From Oxytricha trifallax (lineage: Eukaryota; Ciliophora; Spirotrichea; Sporadotrichida; Oxytrichidae): 64,000 nt of DNA. The notes below the pieces were generated by a model. That model saw only the letters and a program-made list of their open reading frames with translations. It searched no databases and had not been told where the DNA came from. Below, piece by piece: positions 11,501 to 26,500 of the stretch. The stretch covers positions 1 to 64,000 of the forward strand of contig ARYC01000036.1 in assembly GCA_000711775.1 (NCBI GenBank), read 5' to 3'. The position numbers and the translations under genes are program-made. Numbering within the stretch: position 1 is the first letter of the stretch; the number at the start of each line of letters is the position of its first letter.

Positions 11501-14500
11501 GATCCTTAGCGAATGATTTCTTTCTTAAAGAAACAAGTCATTTGGTTCATAACAGAATTAAATTATTGACTGTCAGAAACCACAACTACTCTATCTTAAG
11601 CATTAAATTTGTAACTTAAGACACATTATAGTTTCTGAGCCAACATTATATCATTTGTTATTCCTGAAAGAGTCAGCACTATCTTGTTTGTCCAAGGTCC
11701 CGCAAGAATTTGAGTTTTATCTACTGCCTATATAACTATGGCATTTAACTCATTATTGAGAGTTAACTATAGAGCAGTTTAGTAAGCCTATTCTTTAGCA
11801 GCTTAAGCATTCAGTAATGAATTTAGGTTAAAATTGGGCTGAGGATGTAATGCTTAGAAATCAGGTGCTACCTAATTACTTCTTTAATAAGTTAAAATCT
11901 TTCCTGTTGAAGTTTAATTAACCTGATTGAAATATTTCTCATTGAGAGTGATGTGCACTTAGATCTGTTTATTATCAAAAGTATCGCTCGTTAAAGGGCA
12001 TTTCATAGATGTTCCTGATATAAAAATTCCTTAAATTACAGTTTTTGGTATTTAAGAGCCAAGGTATATGCATGATAAAGTATTAATGTTAAGCAAATTT
12101 TGGCTTTAAATAATCAGTTGTGTTTAATGATTTAAAATCAAATAAATTTATCATTCACTAGTTGTTACTAAAATCAAACCATCAATCTTAGTCGTGACGT
12201 AGACGTATCTGAGTGAGGTTTCGTGGCAATTCTGTGATGTGGCAGTCAAAACCCCAAAACCCCTTAGTGAGGTTTATAAGTGCTTTGATTTGTAGGGTAT
12301 AGTTGGGGTCTTATTGGGGTTAGTAGAGAAAACGCAAGTTTTATATGAATTTAATGAATATCTAATGAGTATTAATGTGCTTAACTCAACAAATTTTATC
12401 TGCTTATCTTTGTGGTATCTCTTGAACTTAGCTCTCTTTAATGTTTCAAGTATATCTTCTAATGATGATCTTGGATATACTGAGCTCTTACTATGATCAT
12501 CTCAACCATTTTCTTAATCTAAGTGCATACATCTTCTTGCTTTATATGTTTAACAGCCATGCTTATTGATCTTTTCTTGCTTTGTTCCGAAGTACGACAT
12601 ACTTTCCATATCGCACTCTAAAATAATTGCTGCTACCGCCCAGACATCCCACTAAACAGAGCCATTAGTCCACTTCTCTCTTATTGGGAAGTACCCAGGT
12701 GTGCCTAGCACTTTAGCTAAAGTCACTATTTCTTACCTTATTGCTCTATTGAAATCAATGACTACTATTTCTAAAGGACAGAGATTTAGCATTACATTTT
12801 CTGGCTTCAAATCTCTATGAACATACCCTAGATCATGCAGCTCTTTCACACCCTTGGTCATTTCCGTGAGTATCTCATTCAAGTCATCTGGGTATCTATT
12901 ATGGTAGAGATAATCTCTTAGAGTCATTTCAAATTTCTTAAGTCGTAGTGCAATAAAACCATGTCCAAGAATAACTCCATCGAGTTTAAGCAAGTTCTTG
13001 CATTACCTTTTATGAGCCTCTCTTAGTATTATGTATTCATTGGCAAACTCATTTTGATACTGCTCGTTCCTAATAAGATATTTGAAAGGATATACTTTAT
13101 AAGCATACTCATCAACTACTATGAGTTTTGCCTTGTTAGGCACATCAATATGTAAATAGTTGTCAATGCAAAAACTGAGATCTACTGCATTTAATGCAGG
13201 TATATACATAGCTCTCTCTTACAAGTATGCTATATATAATTCATTAGCTGGTTGGTTCATTGACTCAAAACGTTTCTGCTTCTTAAGTCTCTCTTCCTGC
13301 TCTCTTTTAAGACTCTACAGTATTGGACTTTCTCTTGGCTGGTATAAGTTTTTATGTTTCTTTATCTTGCATTAAAAACTCACTTAAATGATGTTTTTGC
13401 ATGTGTCTTTTAACTTTAGCTGAGTGAGTGTAAGACTTCATGCAAGTCGTGCACTAATACCTGCCATCGACCTTTTCGTGCTTAAAATATATCTTAGCTC
13501 TCCCAGAGTGCATCTCTTTGATGTGCCTCTTCAAGCTCGAATCAGTTGAGAAGAAATTTTAGCATTCATCACATTAGAATTCTTTAATCTTTTCTAGTGG
13601 GAGATGTTCTTTTAACTCCTCAACATATTCGATTAGCGTTTAAATACTTATCTCTGCTATCTGCTTCCTGATATTTATTTCTAGAACAAACACCTCTGAT
13701 TCAAACTCAAGAGCTTTAAGCTCTGGCTCCTTTTCAATGTATATGATCTCTGGCTTCTTAGTTTATCCAAAGTTTAGCTAAGATTATCCACTGCCAAGAG
13801 AGACTGCTTTGCGATTTAAGTTAGCCGCCATGTTTAAATTCAAATTTAAATTTCTATTATAAAGCTCTAATAACCTCTCTAGTTATAGTAACTTTGTATA
13901 GGAGTTGGTACTGCAACAACAATGGGTGATTCTTAGGCGTTAGACATCATATTTATACTAAGTTTATAACTATAAATTTTCTAAATTCATGCTTAATATT
14001 TTTAATTTTGGTACCAACTTAGAAAAAATTCAGGTTGGTACTGGTACCAATTAGGTTTTGAACCATTTTGGAACTTTTCCATTAAAACCTCATTAGGTTA
14101 AAACTAGGTACTAATTAAGTTTTGGTATATTAAAGTAGTACCAATTAAAATTAAACGAATTTAGTACCAGTACTAATTAAATTTAAACAAATTTAGTACT
14201 AATTTAATGGAACTAAATTGATAAAAATGGAGCTCCATCACTGCAGTTTGTTACAGCTTCTGCAAACTTTCTCCACGTATCTTGCAGGGTTGACCTCCTA
14301 TAAGATGCCCATATTTAATAGTAAGATTTTAAACAATAGGATCCAGAAGTCTATAAGTTATAATTTGAAATTCATTAATAGGAAGAGGAACAAAGATGGA
14401 ATCACTCAATGATCAAATGAAAAGAGTCGAGGCTCAAGAAATGATATCAAGATTCAGAAGTAAGGAAGATCTCTATCGATACCTAACTTTACATGGTAAG

Positions 14501-17500
14501 ATAACTTGATGACTATTAACATATTATACAGTTGGTTTATTCCTTCCAACGATGGAAGGTACCAAAATTTCATTCTTGAAAGCAATACTTTGTGAGGAGA
14601 AGAAAGCTTTTAAAAATAAAGACATTAAACTAATAGAATCCAAACTACCCTGAGATTTCATCACTAATCTTTATGAGGATGCCATGTAAGATGAGGAAGT
14701 GGTAGCTTACCTTCCTACCAAGAAACAACTCTCTAATAAACTCCCAGAGAGAAACTTCTTCTTTGGTGTTCTTGGACAATAAAAGAGGATTATCTCAGAG
14801 AAATTATTGAAGAAGCACATAAGAAAAGATATTCTATTTCTCCTGAAGACTAGAAGAAGCAAGGCATACTAATAAGCTCAGCTTGGCTAGAGGAACTTAA
14901 GAAGCATCCTTATCTTTCAAGTAAGCTTTGACATACAACTTTGAAGGAAAATCAGGCACTGGTATATATCTTATGAAAGAGCATGCTAAGGTTCATAGAG
15001 AGAGAAAGTCACAAAAAATTCATGAAGTGAGCAAGAGCTTTATAAAGATGTTTAAAAGCCAGATGAAATGAACATAGATGCAGGAGCTGGCACAAAGAGA
15101 AGAAATATGGGCCCAAGCAAGCCATAAGAAGAGGAGAAGAAAGAGAAGCCAAACCCATTTATGGGCCAATTTAATATGTGAATATATTCATTCGTTTAAA
15201 TCTAAAACTTATTTATAAACATTCATTCTTCCCTTTCTCGCACAAATTGTTGTCTTATCTACGCTCACTCTCTTACAGCTGCTTTGAATAAAGTCTACTA
15301 TATCGATGGGCAAGTCATGCATAAGATGATACAGCAGAAGCTTCTTGTAGTGAGTCTTTATTTAACTCCAGTAGAATTCTATTCCATTAAATTAAGGGCT
15401 GTAAGGAACGTTGTATACAGGAGTTATGTTTAACTCTTCATAAGCTTTCTTAGACTCCTTAGTCTTATGAACTGATAGGTTATCAACAAACAGGATGATC
15501 TCTTGGTTGCTATACTTCTCTCTGAGCTTATGTAGGAACTCTATATACTACTCTCGCTTAATAGAGCGAGGGTGAATCACATAACTCTCTAAGCCTGAAT
15601 CTTCACTTATACCAGCTAAAATTGCATGAGTGACTACCTTTACTTTTTAGTCATAAACTTCTATGTTATCATACTTCTTGTACCATGACTTATTAATAAA
15701 AGTGTTGAACGTAAACACAGCTTCATCTGCATGTATGAACTTGATGTTATTATCAATAGCTCTCTGCATTTAATCATATATATAGTTTAAATTATTACTA
15801 TAAAATGGCACTGTAAAATCAATCACTCTCTTAACTCTGTTGACAGTCTTGAAAGTAATACCATTTCGTCTATAAATATTGGCTATAGTCTAAAGAGAGA
15901 TACGCATGTCTGGAAACTTGCGATGAAACATGACAGCTCGTTAGTCAAGAGGAAAGTGAGCCCAATACTTTAATGTCTTAAAGTCACAGAGATAGTCAAT
16001 ATGGACCTGTGAGAACTTTTATTTTCTTGCAGGATGTTTTCAAGAGCCTGAGTTATAATGTTAAACAGCTAACAAGCAATGATACCTAACAGTTGAGGCA
16101 CTCTTGTGTAGGAGTCTTGCTATGGCTGTATAATTCAACACTGGTTTGACTTAGTCTATATTAATACTTGTACCATACCTAAGCTTAAGCAGTAAATCTA
16201 AATATTACTCATCATAAATAGACCCTAAATTTCGCTAATTTCTATTTCTCATTTTGCAAATTGGCCTAATTTCTCTACTAACCCCAATAAGACCCCAACT
16301 ATACCCTACAAATCAAAGCACTTATAAACCTCACTAAGGGGTTTTGGGGTTTTGAGTCATGAAGTAGAAAACTCCGAAAAAACAATTCTCACTATCACCT
16401 AGTTTCTTCCCAGATCAAGATATCAGCCAGTTATAACCCGGGCTAGAGCTCGCAGGATTCAACCAGAGTGACAGAAGATTAAGAAAAATGCTTATCGGTC
16501 CCACCTCTGCTGGGAAACGTAATCCCTGTCCTTTCGCTGTGGTAGCTTCAGTACCCTAACTCGGTGTGGGAGAAAAATTCTTATCGTTGGCTTCAATGGT
16601 TTTGTCTTCTCACTTTTGAAGGCAGAGCTTACCTTCATCCTGCTTCCTATTACCTAGGAAACTGAACTCAAGCCAGGTAACTCATCTAATGCAGGGAAAT
16701 CTTAGGATCCAGTTCATTCGAAGAGTGTACGCTGACAGATTGAACCCCGCCGACTGGTCCCTCATGCGTTGCGCCCAGCAACCCCCTACCTGCCCTCGGT
16801 AGGCCTTAGTATAGTAGAAAGCTCTATTAGAAAGTCCTAAATGAGATGGGTACCTCACCGAGCAATTAACTTTCTAATTTAATAATTAAATAATCAGTTC
16901 CTTATCTACAAGTTGCATAATTTAAGTAGAAGGAGTGACGGTGTCTATTGTTAAGTAATTATAATATCTGAACACTTGATTAACTGAAAATCTAAATTAA
17001 TCATTGATATTTATCCACAATCTAACTTCAGTAATTACTTGATTAGAATTTTCTTATACTCCACAAACCAAATATTCATGACTTTAATTAGAGTTACAAT
17101 TTTAAGTACCAAGTCCTTCATATTCTAATTTTATGCTCGTAATTAAATTATAAGTTTTATTTCTTAAAATTGTATTTTCATAAGTTTCTTTAGTTAAGTA
17201 AAGTGTAGTATGATAATTCGTAGCTGATAAACTAAATGGGAATTCAGTAAGTGAGAGATTTTAAACTTAAAAGTCATTAATGTAACAAAGATTTGTCATT
17301 CTAACATGTGATTTAGCCACTGCTTAATGAAAGTTTCCATTAGAGTCTCTAACCTTGACTTATCCACAGTCTGATTATGTTTGTGATTGAATTGGATTGG
17401 TATAATCGAAACTAAATCTAAATATAATTTTAGATATAGTGTAAATTATAAAAGTCCATGATAACTAATTAGAGTTAATATAAACTGCTTTTGTAAAATA

Positions 17501-20500
17501 TAGCTATTCATTCCTAAATTAAACTGTGACATAATAGTCCAAAGTACTCTTGAAGTTCATTCCATTAATTTAAAATTCTTATAAAAAATAATGAATATCA
17601 CTTAGTATATAATATTTTATTAATCAATACAATCTAATTTAAGGTAACTAGATTCACACTTAAGGATTATATAACAACCGGAGTTTCCATGATTAAAGCT
17701 GTAGTAACAGATGGTAATGGAATCGTAGGAACGGGGACATATTATTTCTAAACCCATTCCTATGACTCTAGAACAAGATTTGTCTTTAATATCTACTCGC
17801 TATCTCTGTTAGGGACAATATAAACTTGGTATTTTCCAGGTCTTGGTAAAGTTACATTATGACAGATTGCTTATGAGCTATCAGAAACAGTTATATTACA
17901 ATAAAATTCGCCATCATAAAGTCTATTTTGTATGACTTTTATTGCTATTCTATCTAAGTTTGCAAGAAAAGTTCCTTGTACCACTATATCAGTTTCAGTA
18001 TTAGCAAATATTTAACCAGGAGTAATTAGACTTTTAAAGTTTGGTAAATTTTTAATTATGTAACCCTCCAGTTAATTACTCTCAGTATTTCCGTCGTCAT
18101 TTGAAACCGATAATTGCATGGTTTAAGTGATATGTGATATTTTAGTCAAGGGACATTGAATTTTTCCAGGGCTTTCATAAAGAGCTTTTACTTTTTAACC
18201 CTCTATTTAACCTTCAAATATGCAAACTAAGTTTTAAGAATTAAAGAAGTTTTCCCCGATTACAGTGATATACTTAATTTTTGCTAAATTATAAACATAT
18301 TGCGGCTCAAGTCTCGTAATTTTAGCCTAAGGAATAAGATTTATTGTTAGACTATTTTAACTGATGCGTTCTTTTTAGGGATCAAGAGCACCTATATACT
18401 ATTGCTTTATTTAGAACATTTTTAATTGATTAATTAACTAAAGTTATACCTTAAAGATTTAAAACTCTTATCAAACATGATATTTTTCATCAATAGCTTA
18501 GTGGAGTTCTAACTAAATGAATAACTACTTCTAATTTATCAACTCCTGTAACTGCATTCATGCTCGACAATTAAGGCATTTCACAATAAAAATTTGCTAT
18601 CTATGAATTACTACCATCCATATTGATATTCGAAAGAGTTGTTTCAGCTATTAGATTGGCATGATTTCCATACTAATAGAAACTACAGAGATAATTTACT
18701 GTATATATTGAGTTTGAGACTTCTCTTAGTATGTTAGATTTTGATGATGAAATTTTCAAGTCATTTTCCTGAGTTGATGATGATAAACTTATGAAAGTTG
18801 GTTCCAAATATAACAAATTAATTTGCAGAGTATTCAGAGCTTAAGGTGTTTAGCCCTATATTTTAGTGAGTTAGATTTCCTATTTATCTAGATAAAGAGC
18901 CATTGTGAAATAAACATTGTTTAGAGTATCTCGTAGACCTATTAAATAATTGCTGTGCTTTTCTTCAATAATGCATCTAATAACTTAATCACTTAAAATT
19001 TTGGCTTTGAGATCTAGACTTTATACATAAACCTTCCCAGTAGATGGCATAATATATTGCATTTTACACATTAAAATACCTTCATTAATTAAGAATTCAT
19101 TATAACCTCTCCCAACTAACATAACATGCTTAGTGAGTGTACTCTACTTTAAGTAATATCTTGGATAAATATCTATCAACCAAGGGTTTGGATAGACTTC
19201 AATCGTTATGCTATCAAATATTTTTGATGAAAAAGTTCCATCAACTACTAATTACATACGATAAGTACCTTTATTTAGTGAATGTTGCTTGAGAGTAATT
19301 TAAATTTGAGAAAGTTAAGGGTTAAAGAATTGACAATTTGTCTAGAATGCAATGGTTTTCAAATCATTTATATTGTAAAATCTGCAAGTCAAAGGGATGG
19401 ATTGATAGTCATAGAACTCAGTGGATGATTAGTTGGCTGAAATAGTGAACGCTTATTTTTATCCTTGCATGATAATAATCTTTTGAGAATCAATTATAGG
19501 GTCAGGAACAAAGAACTGAGACTTGACAATATGAATCTATTAACTAGTTTAAATTATGTTTGAGTTGTTTATTCTATCAATAGATAATGGATCATCAATA
19601 TTGTAAAACATTAATTAATTATTTAACTTTTTATAATAAAATTTATAATTTACCATACAAATATTGATTATGTTCAGGCTAATATATTTGAATTTTAATT
19701 ACTATATCTTAAACATAAAAAAGGATAAACATGAAATTATAGGTAATTTAATAAATTAATACTATCGAATAGCTTTAAAAATATAATTATCAATATTATT
19801 TGCCAAATGCAGGTATTAAGAGTATTGATATTTTTCTAAAGTCAATGAGCACATGTAAAAATTACTGATTTAATCAATCACAGTAACCTTCCCATAATTG
19901 TTACTTAGAATGCAGTAAGTTTTATCTTATAGAAAATTACTCATAGTAAATCGCAGAGTCACGCTATTACTTCCAGATAAAATCACGCTACCTTACTTCA
20001 AAGAAATCAAATAAGGCTTCTTGACTAGTTTAAAGCCTTAGTTAATTGATATAATTTCTTATTCCTGGTACTTATTATGTCTTGCAAAGATCTTCAAAAT
20101 AATTGGCAAATAAGATTGTGATGGGTAAAAGTCAACAATATTGGCCTTACTTGAAAGATTTATATTACAGACAAATTCATTTTAAGCTATTTATATAGCC
20201 TAGCCTTAGGTTATTAGTGTTTTAGATGGAGAGATGTATAATCTGCAGAGAAGTCTTAAATCTGATAAAGTAGAGATTCTTGATTTTATAGATGAAAAGA
20301 GTGGTAAATCATTTGTGGAAAAGGTCAAGTTTATTTAGCCATCGAATAAACATATTTAATGGAATCAATTAGTGTGAACAAATATTAATGAAAATAACTT
20401 TAATGAATGTTTATGCAAGATTCCTGCTAGTTGGCATAGTATACTGTAGCTTACTTTCACTAATAGCTTGTCTAATAACTACCATTTAGAATTAATTAAC

Positions 20501-23500
20501 ACTGTCTCGATGCTTTATGCTCACACTAACTTCATAAACGCCGCTTGCCATTCCTGGTTCAATTTTGAAAGTAGAATGAGTAGTGTTATGTACTTAATAT
20601 GGCTCTATTTGGAAATAATCTTGATATTTTTGCCCCTTTTTAATGTTAGTAGATGCTATTCTTCTTAATATAAGTCTAATTGGAATATCAGAAGAAGAAG
20701 GATATCGATCGCACTAAACTATCAAGTAAGTTTCTCGCTTTGTCTCAATGAAGGTAGTAGACAAAGAAATAATTTCATGAGCATATCTTGAATCTTCAGA
20801 GAGTTAAGAAACGGTTTCAATCATCGGAAGAGTGGTGGAGCTAATACTTGGCAATGTTACTAACTTTTAGATGGGTATAAACTTATAGAAATCATTACTA
20901 TATACTCCATTAAGTATGCCTTGGAAATATTTAATGCTTGGGAATTCTTTATAAAGCGGAATAAATCTTCCATAGTCTGCTAAATTTCCAAAAACCTATG
21001 CAAAAGATGAGGAAGGTTGTAAGTCGTTAGAGCTTGTAAAATTGAAGTAAAACTCAGGATTAGATAGAGCTAAATAAGAAAGTATGGTTTAGTTTTATAT
21101 GTGAAGAAAATTAAATATATTACTAATATTATAATTTATTTTCAAAAAGGTCAAAATGTTTTTTATGTCTAAATTAAATCTTAAATTATAATTCAATATC
21201 TAAAATTAGTTAAGCCCTTTTAGTTTGTTAAGTTAGCAGAAGTCATATAGATTGGCATTGAAAATTCTATATTTCTTCTGTATTCAAGAAATATTACATA
21301 TTAAATAAATTTATTACTAAGAATCGATTTAAGGTAATTTGTAGATATAAGGTCTATTGTTAAATTTCTTTCAAATGCTTTCTAATTTACTATTGTGTCA
21401 GGACTAGTGAGATTTTAAGTTTTATTAAATGCTAGGATATCGTAAAGAACATTTTATGGCTTCTGTTAATTTTGTTCGTAAAAGGCAGTCTGATATAAAA
21501 TATTAACGAGTTTTAATTCTATAAAGAATTTTAAACTTTTTTTATTTTAATTTAATGATCTTATTGATAAGAATTGAGATACTTAACATAGAACAAGTTT
21601 TTGCCATCTACCTAACTTGGTATTGACAATATTCTCATTTAGTATTTATCTCTTACATTAGTCTGATTATCTTGAATAATTTCCCTAGTAAATTGAATTT
21701 TTAGCTCATATATTTATATCATATTGACGCCATAGTTAAGCACCACTTGTAAGTCCATAAATTCATACCCCATATAAGTTGCATTGCAAATCAAATTATC
21801 ATAGTCTACTTCTGCTTAAATCAAAGATATCACTTTGCTTGCAGTGACTCCGTTTTCTAGTTAACTAGTTGAAAGCGAGCAGTAAAAATGTTTCTCAAAT
21901 TGATAAGGAATTTACTTTAATATAGTCAAATGTATTGATGTTGTTTGGTATTGCAACTCGTAGGCTGTTACATTTTTAACTGATGGTTTATCATTAATGC
22001 TCAAGCTGAAAGTTTGAAATACTCCTAGTGGTGAGTTTGCTATTTGGCATTCATTATCATTTTTTACTTATAAATAATAGTTAAAGATAAAATAAGAGAT
22101 TTGAGTGTTTAAAATGAAGAGAGTATATCAGAGTCATCAATGAACAGCAATATGCTTGAACTATTGAGATACCTTATTTTATCATGGTTTAAAGTTTAAT
22201 TTTAGCATTATATAGTTAAGCTATCACTGTCAGCAATCAAATTATCGATATTGAGAACAATAGAATTATCAACATGTCTAATGACTGTATTTGAAGCGAC
22301 ATTTATCAATCTTAAGCTTTGTTAAATTAGTATTTCTGTAAATACCATAGTCTTTCTCTCGTAGTTAATTATGTATAACTGGAATGAATTTGCTGTTTTG
22401 TTTCTCAGTATTTAAGAAATAATTTTGGTTAAAGGTAGTTATTTATTCATAAATGAAATACTTTTTTTTAATAAAAATTTTTATTTCTCCTATTAATTAA
22501 TAAATATAATCAATGTCTTTGCTATAAATTGATCTAATATAAGAAAAACTAAAAACCTATTTAATTATGAATAGCTTAAAAGACAGCTTAATAAAATATT
22601 TTTTAAATATAATACCTATTATAATTTATAGCTCCTACTTTGTAATAGTCACTTAATATTCGAAATTATAGTAATCTTTAATCTCTACTTTATTTTAAAG
22701 CACATATTCAAATTCATTGGTATAGTAAGATTGCTCTAATGTCTTTATTTACACATAGAATACAGTCTTAGTGTTTTATATTAAATGCTAATTTAACTTA
22801 AATTAGAAAACTACGTCTTTGATTTAAGGTACTTCTATAAAATTGTGTGATTTGCAAATTAACTAAAGAGGTTTATGCATGATTTAACTTTCGTTAATGG
22901 AAAGAAACGATTATGGAACTTAAGGGATTTACTGGTAATTGTTAGTATTAGATTAAGCAATTGATTAATTAAATAGTCTGTAGCTCGAAGCAAGTTCATT
23001 ATGGTGTCTCTTAAAAGTATATATAATACAAAATAAATAAATCAAAAGCAATGGTAAAAACTGGCAAATCAATATTATCAAGCTTATCCTTATCTTGTAA
23101 AAATATCATAGTAATGTTTGTGTCTTTCATTGGATATCTTGGAATTTTACAAAATCCTTAGGTGCTGTTAATCACTGTAAATATAGATGAGCCTATTCTT
23201 TCAAAAACACATTGACTTTAAATTCCATATTTCTAGTTAAAGCTAAAGTCACCATTTATTATTACTTAGAAATCACTATTTTAGTTTAAGGTGTAATTTT
23301 AGGCAGCCTTTAATTATGATTTTATGTTTGTGTCCTTAATTAGTACGATAGGTATCTGATTTAAAATAAATGTACAAATAAGATTGACTAAAGTGCTAGA
23401 TGGATTTGCTAATTAAACATGAGCCACTTATATATCTTAATCGCTTTGAAAATAAACTCCAACCTCAAAAGTAAAATAGCAATAAACTGTGGAGTTTGAA

Positions 23501-26500
23501 TCAAAATAAGTATATCTACTTTTAATCGGAGGATCATATATGTATTTCATTTGACAATAAAAATCTTACTAAGAATCATAAAATCCATTGAAATCTTTGA
23601 GCTTAAGTTTTATCAAATAATTGAAACCCTTTTCATTAAATAAAAGCGCTTGAGGTTAGATTTCATTAATTGTGAAATTTACATTTTCAGTTTATGTTTT
23701 ATGACTTTGGCTTTAATCTTAAAATCTATTTGTTGATAGCTAATTTAATAATTACTATTAATAATGAGTTTCGTCAAACGATCTATTTTGATACTAAGCC
23801 AATTGCCTGCTTACATTCAAAAAATTTCCATAGTTATCAAAAGCTGTATTATATATTTATTCTTATTGAATGAGTATTTTAGTGTTTTGCGTTTAGTTTG
23901 GTACTATAAAAGGTTATTCATAGAATTTGATATCTCCTTATAATTTATTCAAAGATATTTCTTTATCTCCAATCATAAACATAACTGAAACTTGATAGAT
24001 TTCTTTTAATCTTGCTATATCTCCTTATTCTAATTAATTCAAAATTATTTGCTTGAAGTTTGTCAGTGTAAGAATCATATCAGAAAATTCGACGTGATAG
24101 TCAACTGTCTTACTGTTACAGCTAATATTCAGTTATTTATCATTTATGTACAACATGATATAAACTTCATGGAAAAGTTGGGAATATAATTAAAATAGAA
24201 ATAAAAACTATTTTATTCTCCTAATTTTTCTTAATTTATAATAAAACTTTAAGATTTTTTTCGAATTTATATTGAATTAATTATTTTTATAATTAAAGTA
24301 ATATGAATTATATTTTTAATGCATTGTATAAAAATTATAAAATTATAATTTTCCTTAATAATTTTCAACCTTTTATAAAAGCTCTTTTGGCATATGATTT
24401 ATACTGTGAATATATAAATTTTCAGTTTCCATTTTGTATTCTATTGATTTTAAAATAATTGGATTGTAGAGCTTAATATCCGTAATAAGAGTAGAAAAAG
24501 GATAGTAGTCATTATCTAAGAATAAAACTCTAGTGTGTGATAGTTTAAGGCTGAGTTTATTATGACTTTAATGTGGTTATTACATTGATAAATCGAATAT
24601 CATTTAATTAGATAACTTGAACTCAATTAATATTGATGTTTGGCCAATCACTTAAGAATTATCAAAATTGTTTAGTATTGTTACACTTAACACATCCAAG
24701 GGTTCATATCCTTACTTTAATTCTTAAATTATTGAACTAAGTTGAAGTTCATTAATATTTTAATTCTCTAAAAGCTTAGATTAACTTGAATCTATAACCA
24801 ATGATACTTTAAATGATTTAAAATTCCAAAATATTTATTTATTCTCGATTTAAACTTTGTTTATCTTCAAAACATCAACTTTTTATGAATTTGACACAGT
24901 TATATTTTTCCATTATAATTTAACATAGATTTCTAAGCTGCCATCATTATTCTATTTAATTAAGTTTTTTATTTGAGAATTGTAATCGAATTAGCATACT
25001 CTATTGCCCATATCAAATTCAACTTCCAATTAATCGTTTATTAAGCATTTAAGTTCAATTTATTGCTTGTACATCTCCAAATCTTTTACATTATTTTGAA
25101 ATTCAAGTTTGAGATATTTACCATTATCACTAATAAAGGTGTTTTTTACTTGCAGAGTTGGCATGAATCTTTTGAAAATCTATGAATGATAATTTTAAAC
25201 TTGATTGTCAGGGTCTTTGTATAATTTTAAATAAACTATACACATTTATAAGTAAAATTAATTATAGTAAGTAAAATCAAAGAGAAGCTCATAGTATTCT
25301 AAATATTCCGGTTTATCTGAGAAAATAGGTTAAATCACTAAATCTTAAGTAGTTCCTTAATTTATTATCCTTGATAAAATTGTTTGGTTTTTACTTTTGA
25401 AAATAACTCTATCAATTTTTATCTCTTAGTAATTAATATTTAACAACTTCAATTGTGAAATTGTGTCAATAAAATTAGAAGGTATTTCACTATAACTACT
25501 GTTAAATATGATAAAATCTTCACTATTATCTTCAAGTTCATGTTTTGGTAATATTTATATCTAAATTTATCCTATTGTGTATTGAATGTAAAACTACTTA
25601 TCCAATTTTAGTTTGAATTATAAATCGATATAAGAGTTTAGAGTAACAATATCTTGCTTGCTTAACGATAGTTCTACCATATTCAAATCATTAATGTCTA
25701 ATTATATCGATTAAATCCCATTTAAAATGACTGAAAGTTCTATATTGCTTAAATTTATATTTTCATCAATACCAGTTAACTCAAACTAGATTTTACCCCA
25801 CTGGTTTTAACTAAAAGAATTTATGACTGCAGGCTTAACAAGATTAACATTAGGCAATTATTTTATAAGATTGACAAAGTTAAAAGCGTTTTATAGCTCG
25901 ATTTATTAATCATTTTTGTTAATTTGGTTTTCAAGAGCAAGATTATCAATAGCATTATCAATAAAATACAGATCATTTTTCAAATTCATATCTAATTCGC
26001 AAGCATAGTGAGTTTGATTAATTTTTTATAGATATGTTTGAGTTTATCTATTGTTGATATTGCACTTATATTCGTAAAAATTGTTCAGTTCTCTGTTTAG
26101 CTAAACAACTATTTGGCTTGTAGATATGTTATAGTCGCCAACATATACAAATTTTGGTTAAATTGATAAAATAGTCAATGGGTAATTGCAAAAGCTAAGA
26201 TTGTTTTCAAATTTAATCATTTATTCATTTGATCTATCAGTAGTTTTAGTAATTTTTACAGCCATATCTAACTTATAACACTCTTCAGTCTATGTTTTAT
26301 CCATAACTTCTTATGGAATTTAGCATTAGAAAGTATCGCTGTTAAAAATACTTGTGAATTGATTTTCATTATCTAATCCATAAAACACAAAGATGCATTT
26401 GTATTCATAAAATTCTTTGAAATTTCTTAGCAAGTAGAGTTCTTAAATAGTGAGATAGTCCCCATATTCCAAGACATCATATTACAATTAATTAATTAAA

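Larger units (their letters stand above)
12247..16354. mobile_element. Complete TBE transposon (copy 1), 4108 bp
   Basis: Both ends carry the same inverted terminal repeat of about 85 bp starting CAAAACCCCAAAACCCC. The element is flanked by the direct 3-bp repeat AGT (12244-12246 and 16355-16357), matching the ANT target duplication known for TBE1. The size agrees with the known 4.1-kb TBE1. Gene order: zinc-finger/kinase gene (minus), noncoding spacer, 22-kDa-type gene (plus), DDE transposase (minus). All three genes carry lesions, so this copy is an intact structure with decayed genes. Confidence 0.96.

Noticed and set aside
12247..12263. C4A4 repeat as a real telomere or chromosome end
   Set aside because: Only two repeat units, followed by the transposon-specific inverted repeat, and present at both ends of internal elements.
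13980..14220. CRISPR-like repeat array
   Set aside because: Repeats are short, irregular and of both orientations, with no uniform spacers; eukaryotic context.
16358..16860. tRNA gene in the GC-rich island
   Set aside because: Only a weak B-box-like string; no cloverleaf could be drawn by eye.
20468..20668. Plus-strand frame of 66 codons
   Set aside because: Lies opposite a minus-strand coding block of the giant gene.
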